36,242 nucleotides of DNA from an uncultured Oscillibacter sp. GTDB taxonomy: Bacteria > Bacillota > Clostridia > Oscillospirales > Oscillospiraceae. Each line of letters starts with the position of its first letter. Within the stretch, counting starts at the first letter, position 1. The translations under genes were made by a program, and so were the position numbers. Under the pieces are notes generated by a model. It made no database searches. It was not told the DNA's origin and saw nothing but the letters and a program-made list of their open reading frames with translations. The stretch covers positions 1 to 36,242 of the forward strand of contig NZ_UQXD01000023.1 in the NCBI RefSeq assembly GCF_900544955.1. Direction: 5' to 3'. Positions 1 to 9,581 of the stretch are shown here, in pieces.

Positions 1-112
1 CATCCGGGTTGGTGATGGTCTGCATGGACGCGCGGTTCAGCGTCCCGTCCGGGTTCACCGCCACCTTTCCGGAGGTATCCGGCACCTGCTTGACGCAAAC
101 AATGATCTTCAT
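1..112 (-). CDS. etfB: Electron transfer flavoprotein subunit beta, N-terminal part (runs off the window)
   Basis: Only the first 37 codons are present. They begin MKIIVCVKQVPDTSGKVAVN, the typical N-terminus of EtfB/FixA, whose 'VCVKQVPD' strand starts the nucleotide-binding fold. An AAGGAGG ribosome site lies just upstream of the ATG. The gene begins 16 bases after the acyl-CoA dehydrogenase stop, so the two are co-transcribed; etfA would be expected next, outside the window. In Clostridia, EtfAB with butyryl-CoA dehydrogenase carries electrons from NADH and, when bifurcating, also reduces ferredoxin. Whether this copy bifurcates cannot be judged from the fragment. Confidence 0.9.
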   Translation of the reverse strand, partial: MKIIVCVKQVPDTSGKVAVNPDGTLNRASMQTITNPD

Positions 113-128
113 ACTCGTTTCCTCCTCC

Positions 129-1265
<1,137 letters not shown>

Positions 1266-1308
1266 AGTCTTTCTTCATTCCTTTTCATGTATTTCATTCG
1301 GCACGGCG

Positions 1309-1328
1309 CCCCCGCCCGGGGGCGGGGG
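1309..1328. other. GC hairpin between abfD and the acyl-CoA dehydrogenase gene
   Basis: CCCCCGCC, a CGGG loop and GGCGGGGG form a perfect 8-bp stem in the 102-base gap between the two genes. No T-run follows on the minus strand, so it looks more like an RNA processing or stability element, or a weak attenuator, than a full terminator. Confidence 0.45.
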
Positions 1329-1367
1329 AACCGGTCTTTGACAAAAGGGATGCGGGGCAGGCGGGGC

Positions 1368-2825
1368 TCAGCCCTCCTTGCGGGTGCGGCCGACGCCGGC
1401 GATGTTGGCGGCGAACTTCTTCTTCTGCTCCAGGCCGGAGAGCTTGGAGTACATCACCTTCTGGGCCTGGGGGGAGCCGGCGCCGTGCATGGACTCCACC
1501 AGGGCGGTGCCGCCGGTCATGTTCTCCAGCAGGCGGCCCACCCGCATCCGGTCCTCGGTGGGAATGCCGTCCACGCCCTGGAGGTACTTCTCCACCCAGC
1601 GGCCGATCTCGGGGTTTCTCAGGTCGGACTCGGAGGGCATGGTGGCGATGATGCCGCCGCCGATGTCCTGGGCCAGGCGGTCGATGTCGTAGATGAGCTT
1701 GGTGACGTTGTGCTTGCAGACGTTGGCCATCAGCCGGTCCACAAAGTAGGCGCCGGAGGGGGTGGGTCCGCCCATGGAGGCGGCGGCCACCGCGCAGGCG
1801 TACAGCGTCTCGGTCAGGTGCATCATCTCGTTGAGCTTATCCTTGATGTGGCTGGCCTTGCTGGTGCCCTGATAGTCGGCCCACAGCGCCGCGGCGCCGA
1901 TGACCACGTCGGACACGCCGCCCTTGCAGCCGCCGTAGTTGGAGCGGTGGTAGCAGGCGAAGCGCTCCACCAGCAGGCCGGAGAACTGGTACTCGCCGCA
2001 CATGAACACGTACTCCCAGGGCACGAACACGTCGTCCAGCACGGTGAGGCACTCGCCGCCCACGATGCCGTAGTTGGCGTTGCCCTGGTCGATGGCACCC
2101 TCGCACTTGCGGTCGTCGTTGGTCTGGCGGCCGAAGATGTGAGTGACGCCGGGGGCGTCCACGGGGATGGCGCAGGAGACGGCGTACTCCGCCTCGTTCT
2201 CCAGCATGCCCATGGTGGGCATGATCAGCATCCAGTGGGAGTTGACCATGCCGGTCATGTGGGCCTTGGCGCCCCGGACCACGATGCCGTCCGCCCGCTT
2301 TTCCACCACGTGCACGAACATGTCCGGGTCCTTCTGCTGGCCGGGACGGAGGCTGCGGTCGCCCTTGACGTCGGTCATGGCGCCGGCCACCATGTAGTCG
2401 TTGTCCTGGACCATGATGAGGAACTTCTTGAAGCGCTCATGGTAGTCGGTGCCCATGGCCTGGTCACACTCGTAGGTGACGGTGTAGGTGGCGTTCATGG
2501 CGTCGAAGCCCACGCAGCGCTGATAGCAGGTGCCGGTCTTCTGGGAGATGGTGCGCAGCATCTTGGCCTTTTTCAGCAGGTCGTCGGTGGACTGGTGGAC
2601 GTGGGTGAACCGGTTGATCTTATGGCCGGTGAGGTGGGAGGTGGCGGTCATCAGGTCCTCATATTCCGGGCTGTTGGCCAGGGCATAGGTCATGGCGGCG
2701 GAGTTGACGTGGCCCCGGATGAAGGGGTGGTCGATCACCTCGCGGCTGTCGAGCAGCTGGCCCTTGAGATAGACCCGGATCTTCCGCTCGCGCAGGCTGT
2801 CCTTGTACTCCTGAGCAGTTTTCAT
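1368..2825 (-). CDS. abfD: 4-hydroxybutyryl-CoA dehydratase / vinylacetyl-CoA delta-isomerase
   Basis: This 485-residue protein closely resembles AbfD of Clostridium aminobutyricum as I remember it. The shared blocks include HQSTDDL, DAMNA, GAMTD-KGDRSL, VVRGAKAH and ESMHGAGSPQAQ. The enzyme holds FAD and a [4Fe-4S] cluster and dehydrates 4-hydroxybutyryl-CoA to crotonyl-CoA by a ketyl radical route. The known cluster ligands C99, C103, H292 and C299 correspond here to C100, C104, H293 and C300, in the motifs CYQRC and HRSNYGGC with the same spacing. It lies upstream of the acyl-CoA dehydrogenase and etfB, which indicates butyrate formation from 4-hydroxybutyrate (from GABA or succinate). The start ATG has GAGAGGG nine bases upstream. 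No CoA-transferase or 4-hydroxybutyrate dehydrogenase is visible in the window. Confidence 0.95.
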   Translation of the reverse strand: MKTAQEYKDSLRERKIRVYLKGQLLDSREVIDHPFIRGHVNSAAMTYALANSPEYEDLMTATSHLTGHKINRFTHVHQSTDDLLKKAKMLRTISQKTGTCYQRCVGFDAMNATYTVTYECDQAMGTDYHERFKKFLIMVQDNDYMVAGAMTDVKGDRSLRPGQQKDPDMFVHVVEKRADGIVVRGAKAHMTGMVNSHWMLIMPTMGMLENEAEYAVSCAIPVDAPGVTHIFGRQTNDDRKCEGAIDQGNANYGIVGGECLTVLDDVFVPWEYVFMCGEYQFSGLLVERFACYHRSNYGGCKGGVSDVVIGAAALWADYQGTSKASHIKDKLNEMMHLTETLYACAVAAASMGGPTPSGAYFVDRLMANVCKHNVTKLIYDIDRLAQDIGGGIIATMPSESDLRNPEIGRWVEKYLQGVDGIPTEDRMRVGRLLENMTGGTALVESMHGAGSPQAQKVMYSKLSGLEQKKKFAANIAGVGRTRKEG

Positions 2826-2912
2826 AATGCTTGACCCTCTCTTTATTTAAATAGAATGGAGCTCCGCGGCGCCGCCGCGGGCCGTTGACACGACAGGACC
2901 TCCCTCGCCGCG

Positions 2913-2984
2913 CCAGCGGAAACGCCGGCCCGCCTCTTGGACCGGCCGCTTTCACGGCCGGTCCAGAGCCGGCGTTCCCGCTGG
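2913..2984 (-). terminator. Long hairpin after nifJ
   Basis: Two nested perfect or near-perfect stems follow the nifJ stop. The outer arms are 2913-2929 and 2968-2984 (17 bp with one mismatch) and the inner arms are GGACCGGCC (2939-2947) and GGCCGGTCC (2956-2964). There is no T-run, so termination is inferred from position and stem strength. A smaller palindrome, CCGCGGC-gcc-GCCGCGG, lies near 2864-2880 just before abfD. Confidence 0.6.
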
Positions 2985-3016
2985 TCAGGAGAGGGAGGAT
3001 GGTATGGACGGTTGGC

Positions 3017-6000
3017 TTACCGTTGGCTCAGGTTCACGTAGTTGTCGTAGCGGTCCTGGGCGCCCTGGGCGGCCTCGGCGAAGAGCTTCTTGGCGTCCTC
3101 GGGGAACTTGGCCTCCAGGGTGGCGTAGCGGCGCTCGGAGCGGATGAACTCGATGAAGTCGCTGCTGGGGGCCTTGGAATCCAGAGTGAAGGGATTCTTG
3201 CCCTCCTCCTTCAGCGCCGGGTTGTAGCGGTAGAGGTGCCAGTAGCCACTCTCCACGGCCCGCTTCATCTCCTGCTGGCAGTTGCTCATGCCCTTGGGGA
3301 TGCCGTGGGCGGTGCAGGGGGCGTAGGCGATGACCACAGAGGGGCCGGGATAGGCCTCGGCCTCCCGGATGGCCTTCAGAGTCTGGTTGGGATCGGCGCC
3401 CATGGCCACCTGGGCCACGTAGATGTAGCCGTAGCTCATCAGCATCATGCCCAGGTCCTTCTTCTTGGTGCGCTTGCCGGAGGCGGCGAACTGCGCCACG
3501 GCGCCGGCGTTGGTGGCCTTGGAGGACTGTCCGCCGGTGTTGGAGTACACCTCGGTGTCCAGCACCAGCATGTTGATGTCCATGCCGGAGGCCAGCACGT
3601 GGTCCAGGCCGCCGAAGCCGATGTCATAGGCCCAGCCGTCGCCGCCGAAGGCCCACACGGACTTCTTGCTGAGGAACTCCTTGTTCTGGAGGATGAAGTC
3701 CACGGAGACCTTCTCCTCGGCCTTCACGTCGGCCTTCTCCAGGGCGGAGAGCAGGTCGTCGGTGACCTTCCGGGAGACCTCGGCGTTGTCCTTGCCGGCG
3801 AGGTAGGCCTCGCAGGCCTCCGCGGCCACGCCGGCGTCCTTCAGCTGGGCGACGGCGTCCACCAGCTCGCCGTTGACGGTCTCGTGGGCGTTGAGGAAGC
3901 CGAAGGCGAACTCGGCGTTGTCCTCAAACAGGGACTGCTCCCAGGGGGGACCGAAGCCCCGGTCGTCGGTGCAGTAGGGGGTGGAGGGCAGGGAGCCGCC
4001 GTGGGCCGCGGTGCAGCCGGAGGCGTTGGCGATGTACATGCGGTCGCCGAAGAGCTGGGTGACCAGCTTGATGTAGGCGGTCTCGCCGCAGCCTGCGCAG
4101 GCGGGCGGGAACTCGTAGTAGGGCTTGGCGAACTGGCTGCCCTTGACGGTCTTGACGTTGACGGCGTCCTTCTTCACGGGGACGGTCTCAATGCCGTAGG
4201 TCCAGTTCTCGGCCTGCACCGCCTGGGTGGCGGCGGGCTGGAGCTTCAGGGCGCCGTCCTTGGCCAGGCAGGCGTTGACGCAGCAGCCGCAGCCCAGGCA
4301 GTCGTAGGGGGAGACCTGGATGCGGTAGCCGTACTTCTCCAGGCCCGGACCCTTGGCGGGGATGGTCTCGAAGGTGGCGGGCGCGGCGGCCTTCTCCTCC
4401 TCCGTCACCAGCACGGGGCGGATGGCGGCGTGGGGGCAGACGTAGGCGCACTGGTTGCACTGGATGCACTTGGAGGCATCCCACTCGGGGACCATGATGG
4501 CGTCGGCCCGCTTGTCGTGCTTGGAGGTGCCGTTGGGCCAGGTGCCGTCGAAAATGCCGTACTTCTGGAAGGCGGAGACGGGCAGCTTGTCGCCCTGCAT
4601 CTGGTCCAGAGGCTTGAAGATGTCGTGGAGGAAGTCGCTCTCGGCGCTGTCCTTGCTCTCCACGGGGGCGTTCTTCCAGCTCTCGGGAATCTCCACGGCG
4701 TGGAGGGCGGCCACGCCCTCATCCACGGCGGCGCAGTTCATGTCCACCACCTTCTGGCCGGCCTTGAGCAGGTAGGTCTTCTTGATGGCGTCCTTCATGG
4801 CGGTAACGGCGGTGTCCATGGGGATGATGTCGGCCAGCTTGAAGAAGGCGGCCTGGAGCACGGAGTTGGTGCGGTTGCCCAGGCCCAGCTTCATGGCGAT
4901 GTCGGAGGCGTCGATGGTGTAGAACTTGGCGCTCTTCTCCGCCAGGGCGCGCTTCAGGCTGCCGGGCAGGTGCTGCTCCAGCTCCGCGTCGTTCCACTGG
5001 CAGTTCAGCAGGAAGGTACCGCCCTCCTTGAGGTCGGCGGACACGTCGAACTTCTCCAGATACGCGGCGTTGTGGACCGCCACAAAGTCGGCGGACTGCA
5101 CCAGGTAGGTGGCGTGGATGGGGCTGTCGCTGAAGCGCAGGTGGCTCTGGGTGACGCCGCCGGACTTCTTGGCGTCATAGACGAAGTAGGCCTGGGCGTA
5201 CTTCTCGGTCATGCCGCCGATGATCTTCACGGAGTTCTTATTGGCGCCCACGGTGCCGTCGCCGCCGGTGCCCCACAGCTTGCAGGAGATCTCGCCCTCC
5301 TTGGGCAGGAGGATGTCCTTGCTGGGCAGGGAGGTGAAGGTCACGTCGTCCACGATGCCGATGGTGAAGCCGTTCTTGGGCGCCGCCTGGTCCAGGTTGT
5401 CGTACACGGCAATGATCTGGCTGGGGGTGGTGTCCTTGGCGGCCAGGCCGAAGCGGCCGCCCACGATGGTGTCGAAGCTGCGGCCGGAGCCGGTCAGCAC
5501 GGCCTTCACGTCCAGGAACAGCGGCTCGCCCACGGAGCCGGACTCCTTGGTGCGGTCCAGCACGGCCACCTTCTTCACGGTCTCGGGCAGGACGGCCATG
5601 AAGTGCTTGGCGGAGAAGGGGCGGAACAGGTGCACGGAGATCATGCCCACCTTGCGGCCCTGCTGGTTCAGATAGTCCACGGTCTCCCGGGTGGTCTCCG
5701 CGCCGGAGCCCATGACCACCACCACCTCGGTGGCGTCCTCGGCGCCGTAGTAGTCGTAGAGCTTGTAGTTGCGGCCGGTGAGTTTGTTGATCTCGTCCAT
5801 GTAGTGCTGAACGATGTCGGGGATGGCGTCATAGTGGCCGTTGGAGGCCTCCCGGCCCTGGAAGAAGGTCTCGGAGCTGGCGGTGGTGCCGCGGACGTGG
5901 GGATGCTCCGGGTTCAGGCTGTGCTTGCGGAAGGCGTTGACCTGGTCCATGTCCATCAGGGGGCGCAGGTCCTCATAGTCCAGCGCGTCGATCTTCTGCA

Positions 6001-6535
6001 GCTCGTGGGAGGTGCGGAAGCCGTCGAAGAAGTGCAGGAAGGGATGGCGGGCCTTGATGGAGGCCAGATGGGCCACGGCGCCCAGGTCCATGGCCTCTTG
6101 GGGAGAGGCGGAGGCCAGCATGGCGAAGCCCGTGGAGCGGCAGGTCATCACGTCGGAGTGATCGCCGAAGATGGACCACATGTTCTGGGCCACGGTCCGG
6201 GCGGAGACATGGAACACGGCGGGCAGGAACTCGCCGGCGATCCGGAACATGGGGGGGATCATCAGCATCAGGCCCTGAGAGGCGGTGTAAGTGGTGGTCA
6301 GGGCACCGGCCTGCAAAGAGCCGTGGCAGGTGCCGGCGGCGCCGGCCTCAGACTGCATTTCAATGACCTTGACGGTTTTCCCAAACAGGTTTTTCTTCCC
6401 CTGAGACGCCCATTCGTCCACGGCCTCCGCCATCTGGGAGGAGGGCGTGATGGGGTAAATGGCCGCGACTTCCGTAAAGGCGTAGGAAGCGTATGCCGCG
6501 GCGGTGTTGCCATCCATTACAACTTTGTGTCCCAT
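3017..6535 (-). CDS. nifJ: Pyruvate:ferredoxin (flavodoxin) oxidoreductase, single-chain
   Basis: At 1172 residues this is the full-length, all-domains-in-one form. The enzyme converts pyruvate and CoA to acetyl-CoA, CO2 and reduced ferredoxin in the cytosol. The N-terminal domain carries YPITPSSQMAEAVDEW. The gamma-type domain around residue 460 has KSGGVTQSHLRFSD. Two ferredoxin-like [4Fe-4S] motifs follow: CIQCNQCAYVCP near residue 686 and CLGCGCCVNAC near 745. The C-terminal half is the thiamine diphosphate domain, with PACAGCGETAYIKL, SGCTAAHGG and the GDGWAYDIGFGG block near 965, plus the C-terminal extension of the homodimeric type. It ends in a strong hairpin before abfD, so it is probably its own transcript in the same direction. 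It supplies the reduced ferredoxin and acetyl-CoA expected of a butyrate fermenter. Confidence 0.97.
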   Translation of the reverse strand: MGHKVVMDGNTAAAYASYAFTEVAAIYPITPSSQMAEAVDEWASQGKKNLFGKTVKVIEMQSEAGAAGTCHGSLQAGALTTTYTASQGLMLMIPPMFRIAGEFLPAVFHVSARTVAQNMWSIFGDHSDVMTCRSTGFAMLASASPQEAMDLGAVAHLASIKARHPFLHFFDGFRTSHELQKIDALDYEDLRPLMDMDQVNAFRKHSLNPEHPHVRGTTASSETFFQGREASNGHYDAIPDIVQHYMDEINKLTGRNYKLYDYYGAEDATEVVVVMGSGAETTRETVDYLNQQGRKVGMISVHLFRPFSAKHFMAVLPETVKKVAVLDRTKESGSVGEPLFLDVKAVLTGSGRSFDTIVGGRFGLAAKDTTPSQIIAVYDNLDQAAPKNGFTIGIVDDVTFTSLPSKDILLPKEGEISCKLWGTGGDGTVGANKNSVKIIGGMTEKYAQAYFVYDAKKSGGVTQSHLRFSDSPIHATYLVQSADFVAVHNAAYLEKFDVSADLKEGGTFLLNCQWNDAELEQHLPGSLKRALAEKSAKFYTIDASDIAMKLGLGNRTNSVLQAAFFKLADIIPMDTAVTAMKDAIKKTYLLKAGQKVVDMNCAAVDEGVAALHAVEIPESWKNAPVESKDSAESDFLHDIFKPLDQMQGDKLPVSAFQKYGIFDGTWPNGTSKHDKRADAIMVPEWDASKCIQCNQCAYVCPHAAIRPVLVTEEEKAAAPATFETIPAKGPGLEKYGYRIQVSPYDCLGCGCCVNACLAKDGALKLQPAATQAVQAENWTYGIETVPVKKDAVNVKTVKGSQFAKPYYEFPPACAGCGETAYIKLVTQLFGDRMYIANASGCTAAHGGSLPSTPYCTDDRGFGPPWEQSLFEDNAEFAFGFLNAHETVNGELVDAVAQLKDAGVAAEACEAYLAGKDNAEVSRKVTDDLLSALEKADVKAEEKVSVDFILQNKEFLSKKSVWAFGGDGWAYDIGFGGLDHVLASGMDINMLVLDTEVYSNTGGQSSKATNAGAVAQFAASGKRTKKKDLGMMLMSYGYIYVAQVAMGADPNQTLKAIREAEAYPGPSVVIAYAPCTAHGIPKGMSNCQQEMKRAVESGYWHLYRYNPALKEEGKNPFTLDSKAPSSDFIEFIRSERRYATLEAKFPEDAKKLFAEAAQGAQDRYDNYVNLSQR

Positions 6536-6642
6536 TTTTGATCCTCGATTCTTCTTTTTTTCTGTGGGTAGTAGTGATCGCAGCTTGGGGTGGAGTCAAA
6601 CGCATACCAGCCGTCAAATAATGAAGAAGCCCCCCTTCTGTC

Positions 6643-6669
6643 CCCCGGCGGGGCAGCGCCCTGCCGGGG
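6643..6669. other. Strong hairpin in the nifJ leader
   Basis: CCCCGGC (6643-6649) pairs with GCCGGGG (6663-6669), with a further inner GGGC/GCCC stem. It would lie in the 5' leader of nifJ if transcription starts near 6840. It has no T-run in either direction, so its role is unknown. Confidence 0.4.
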
Positions 6670-6844
6670 TCTTGCTTGATAATTATTTGACAATGACGGG
6701 TAAAAAAACGGGCGTCTGCAAGAAAGATGCAACGCGGCGCAGCCGGTCCGTGAGGAGGGCTGACGAAAAGGATGATCCAGAAAGCAAACGCCATAAACAG
6801 CAATCCGAGCGCTCCGAAAGCAACTGAACACTGCTATCACATTT

Positions 6845-6873
6845 AATATAGCTTTTTTACCAGATGGGGTCGA
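6845..6873 (-). promoter_or_regulatory. Candidate nifJ promoter
   Basis: On the minus strand, TCGACC (6873-6868) and TATATT (6850-6845) are spaced by 17 bases. The -35 matches the sigma-A consensus at four of six positions and the -10 at five of six. It would give a leader of about 300 bases. The assignment is tentative. Confidence 0.35.
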
Positions 6874-7590
6874 TAACCTTTATGGCGTTTTAGATTTCAA
6901 ATGCAGACACCATTCCAAATGGGGCGGCCCGGCGGAAACGGGGAGAAAAACCATCCGGTTTTTCGGCAAAAGGCGGGGTTCCGGGGAGAAAATCGAAAGT
7001 TTTCAGGGGGATCGGGCCGCATCCGGTACCATTGTATCGGATTGCCCGGCGAAATGCAAATTTTGTTTTGCGATTTTGAGTTTTATTTTCTTTACATTGG
7101 AGGCGGGGGCGGAGGCGGACGCACCCCCGGCGGCTCCGGAGGGGCGGCGGTGGTTTTCAAACATTTTTGAAGAAAAGGACGTGCTTTTGCGAGAAAATGG
7201 CAAAAAACGATTACGCAAGAAGAACAGCCGGCGACGGGGACAGCGCGGGAAAAAATGAAATCTGCCGCCGGGTGGGAGGGCCTGCTCCCCGGAGGGCTGC
7301 CGGGGGGAAACCGGGCGAACTCCCTCGAAATGGAAAGGGAGGGCTTTTTGAAAAGGCAAAAAACGATATCTGAAAATCGAAAAACAATAGGAAAAACGGT
7401 GTGCAAAACTGACAACGGAACCGGCGGGAAATGGGACGTGTTTTGCATAAATGAACAAAATTCGAGAAAATTCCAAGAGAAAGACGAAAAAACAGGCCGA
7501 GAAAGCAGCGGGCAAAAGTCATGAAAAAGAAATTTACTGAAAAGTATGGATTCGAAATCAGAATACCTTTTTTCAACGACCAGACAGTTC

Positions 7591-7618
7591 TTGAAATGTT
7601 CATAGTTTGTGGTAGAAT
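7591..7618 (+). promoter_or_regulatory. Promoter of the GntP permease gene
   Basis: TTGAAA (7591-7596) and TAGAAT (7613-7618) are 16 bases apart, and a TG dinucleotide one base before the -10 makes it an extended -10 element. Transcription would start near 7625, leaving a leader of almost 300 bases before the permease ATG. Confidence 0.6.
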
Positions 7619-7732
7619 GAGAACTGGTAGATGTCGCTTCAGACAACCATACCACGACAGGCTTGCACCAAAAGGAAGAGAGAATGTGAAAGGGGAGGTA
7701 AGGAAAGAGAGGTCCCGGCGGCGATAGGGAGG

Positions 7733-7756
7733 GCCCGGTAGGTTTTCCGGGCTTTT
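7733..7756 (+). terminator. Possible attenuator in the permease leader
   Basis: GCCCGG (7733-7738) and CCGGGC (7747-7752) form a 6-bp stem followed directly by TTTT (7753-7756). The short stem makes this a weak candidate. Its position inside the leader and just before the GACGTACGACGT motif is the reason to note it. Confidence 0.3.
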
Positions 7757-7768
7757 GTACCGCCAAGG

Positions 7769-7780
7769 GACGTACGACGT
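7769..7780. promoter_or_regulatory. Putative GntR-type operator before the permease gene
   Basis: GACGTACGACGT contains the inverted repeat ACGT-acg-ACGT and the GT-N3-AC core usual for operators of FadR-subfamily GntR proteins. The same 12 bases, with one R position changed, occur at 23096-23107 before the dehydrogenase operon, beside a FadR-type regulator gene. The site is about 145 bases downstream of the promoter proposed at 7591, so it may act as a roadblock or belong to a second, unrecognised promoter. Confidence 0.5.
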
Positions 7781-7920
7781 GTTATGTGAGGCGCGTTTCT
7801 CTCGAACCCGGCGGGGCGCGGTGCGCCGCTCCCGCTGAAAGCAGCCCTCTGTCCCGGCCGCGGCAGGGGGGTGTCCGAAAAGGCAGCGGCTGCGTATAAA
7901 TTTTAGGAGGTACTTCAATC

Positions 7921-9330
7921 ATGACGCAATTTATCTTGGCGATTGTCATCTCCGTGGCTGTCCTGATTTTCTTGATCGTGAAGCTGAAGGTCCATCCCGT
8001 CATTTCCCTGTTTATCGGCGGTATGCTGGCCGGCACCATTCTGGGCGATTCCCCGATCAATACGATCACCACGATTGCCAACGGCTTTGGCTCCACGCTG
8101 GGCAGCATCGGCATGACCATCATCTTCGGCTCCATCATCGCCTGCTCCATCCGCGATTCCGGCGCCGCGAAGTCCATGGTCAACTTCTTCATCAAGCTCT
8201 TCCGCGGCAAGAACCTGGAGCTGTCCACCGGTATGGCCGCCTACATCATGTCCATCCCCGTCTTCGGCGATGTGACCATGGTCCTCATCAGCCCCCTGTG
8301 CGCCATCATCGGCAAGCGCCAGAACAAGCCCATGGGCCTGATGGCCTCCATGACCATCCTGCCCCTGAACCTGACCCACTCCATGGTGCCCCCCACGCCC
8401 GGCATCCTGGCCGTCTCCGTCCTGCTGGGCGCCGACCTGGGCATGGTCATTCTGTGGGGTATTGTCTGCTCCATGATCGCCTATCTGCTGACCTGGTTCC
8501 TGATGCGCGGCTGGGCCGCCAAGGACTTCTATCCCCCCAAGCCCGAGTATGTGGAGGGTGTTGAAGAGGCCAAGGGTAACGACTACCACGACCTGCTCAT
8601 CAAGGAGCCCGGCCTGCCCAACGTGCTGGCCGCCATGTCCCCCATCCTGCTGCCCGTCATCCTGATCGCCCTGGCCTCCTTCGCGGACATGACCATGGCC
8701 GAGGATGCCGGCCTCCGCGTGTTCCTGGACACCATCGGCAACCGGAATATCGCCCTGTTCCTGGGCGTGATCTGCGGCTGGCTGCTGGCCGTCACCCACA
8801 AGGAGAAGTCTCTGGCTACTTATAACCTGACCACCGGCAAGAAGGAGACCAGCCTGTTCAACATGATGTTCAACGGCTGGGTCGCCGAGGCTCTGGAAGT
8901 GGCTCTGATTCCCCTGATCGTCACCGGCTTCGGCGGCGGTTTCGCCACCATCATCAAGAACGCCCCCGCCGCCGCTGAACTGGGCGACGTGGTGGCCGCC
9001 TCTCACTTCCCCGGCTTCCTGGTTCCCTTCATCATCGGTGCCGCCATGGAGTGCGCCGTGGGCTCCCGTACCACCGCCGGCATGACCGCCGCCGGTCTGT
9101 GCCTGCCCATGCTCAGCTCCCTGGGCATCACCCCCGTGGCCTGCGCCGTCATGATTGGCGCCGGTACCATGATCGTCTCCCACGTCAACGACTCCGGCTG
9201 GTGGGTGTCCATGTCCATGCTCAACATGGATACCACCCGTACCTTCAAGTACAACACCCTGGTGGGCGGCGTCGCCGGTCTGTTTGCCGGTATCGCCGGC
9301 AGCATCTTCATCCTCTTGGGTGTGATGTAA
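7921..9330 (+). CDS. GntP-family sugar-acid permease
   Basis: This 469-residue integral membrane protein consists of about twelve to fourteen hydrophobic segments. It has the GntP-family features of an N-terminal 'KVHPVISLFIGG' segment, the conserved LTHSMVPPTPGILAVS loop near residue 160 and a 'VGSRTTAGMTAAG' re-entrant-like segment near 380. GntP members are proton symporters for gluconate and related hexonates, and some take up fructuronate or glycerate. AGGAGG precedes the ATG by ten bases. It opens the sugar-acid locus, with the dehydratase and two aldolases following, so its substrate is likely the acid those enzymes handle. Between it and the dehydratase lie two hairpins, so it may be transcribed separately. 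Confidence 0.9.
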   Translation: MTQFILAIVISVAVLIFLIVKLKVHPVISLFIGGMLAGTILGDSPINTITTIANGFGSTLGSIGMTIIFGSIIACSIRDSGAAKSMVNFFIKLFRGKNLELSTGMAAYIMSIPVFGDVTMVLISPLCAIIGKRQNKPMGLMASMTILPLNLTHSMVPPTPGILAVSVLLGADLGMVILWGIVCSMIAYLLTWFLMRGWAAKDFYPPKPEYVEGVEEAKGNDYHDLLIKEPGLPNVLAAMSPILLPVILIALASFADMTMAEDAGLRVFLDTIGNRNIALFLGVICGWLLAVTHKEKSLATYNLTTGKKETSLFNMMFNGWVAEALEVALIPLIVTGFGGGFATIIKNAPAAAELGDVVAASHFPGFLVPFIIGAAMECAVGSRTTAGMTAAGLCLPMLSSLGITPVACAVMIGAGTMIVSHVNDSGWWVSMSMLNMDTTRTFKYNTLVGGVAGLFAGIAGSIFILLGVM

Positions 9331-9358
9331 GCCTTTCCGGCAGGAACTTCCACAAGAC

Positions 9359-9389
9359 GGAGGTGAGGCGGTTCGCCGCCCCACCCTCC
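9359..9389 (+). terminator. Terminator-like hairpin after the permease gene
   Basis: GGAGGTGAGGCGG (9359-9371), a TTCG tetraloop and CCGCCCCACCCTCC (9376-9389) form a long stem 28 bases after the stop. It is followed by a mixed A/T stretch rather than a clean T-run. Confidence 0.6.
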
Positions 9390-9442
9390 AAAAACATTCT
9401 TCCTTTGTAATTTGGTTTGCGAGCGCCAAATGAAGCACCATG

Positions 9443-9487
9443 GGGGCCATCGCTGCCTTGCCTGAAACGGGCGGCAGCGGTGGCCCC
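9443..9487 (+). terminator. Second hairpin after the permease gene
   Basis: GGGGCCATCGCTGCC (9443-9457) pairs with GGCAGCGGTGGCCCC (9473-9487), 15 bp with one G-U type pair, and is followed by TTTCC. It may back up the first hairpin or act on transcription from the other side. Confidence 0.5.
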
Positions 9488-9552
9488 TTTCCAATTGGGG
9501 GCGGCGGCTTCGCGCCAAGTTGCTTTTTCATAGCGGGAGGTCAAGGAAACAG

Positions 9553-9581
9553 TTGCAATCCGGTCCGTTTTTTGATATCGT
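9553..9581 (+). promoter_or_regulatory. Weak promoter candidate for the dehydratase-aldolase operon
   Basis: TTGCAA (9553-9558) and TATCGT (9576-9581) are spaced by 17 bases. The -10 is poor. It is proposed mainly because the two hairpins upstream suggest that the dehydratase needs its own promoter. Confidence 0.3.

Larger units (their letters stand above)
6536..7920. other. 1.4-kb gap without a convincing gene; purine-rich on the plus strand
   Basis: The divergent genes nifJ and the GntP permease are separated by an unusually long stretch. Open frames occur on both strands, but all overlap each other, lack ribosome sites and have low-complexity composition (for example Phe/Ser/Pro-rich frames on the minus strand ending in poly-Pro). 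From roughly 7170 to 7560 the plus strand is strongly A/G-rich; three sampled 60-base stretches between 7381 and 7560 have 68-73% purines. Contents I can support are a hairpin at 6643-6669, a candidate nifJ promoter, the permease promoter at 7591-7618, a small attenuator-like stem and the GACGTACGACGT motif. Confidence 0.6.

Noticed and set aside
2885..6541. A 1218-codon open frame on the plus strand opposite nifJ
   Set aside because: It is antisense to a full-length pyruvate:ferredoxin oxidoreductase and has the same Gly/His/Val/Leu-rich shadow composition.
6901..7170. An 89-codon plus-strand frame in the same gap
   Set aside because: Low-complexity glycine-rich end, no ribosome site and no recognisable family.
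7092..7766. Minus-strand frames of 170-235 codons in the gap before the GntP gene
   Set aside because: They overlap each other in different frames, have no ribosome sites, end in low-complexity Pro/Phe/Ser stretches, and run against the permease promoter and leader.
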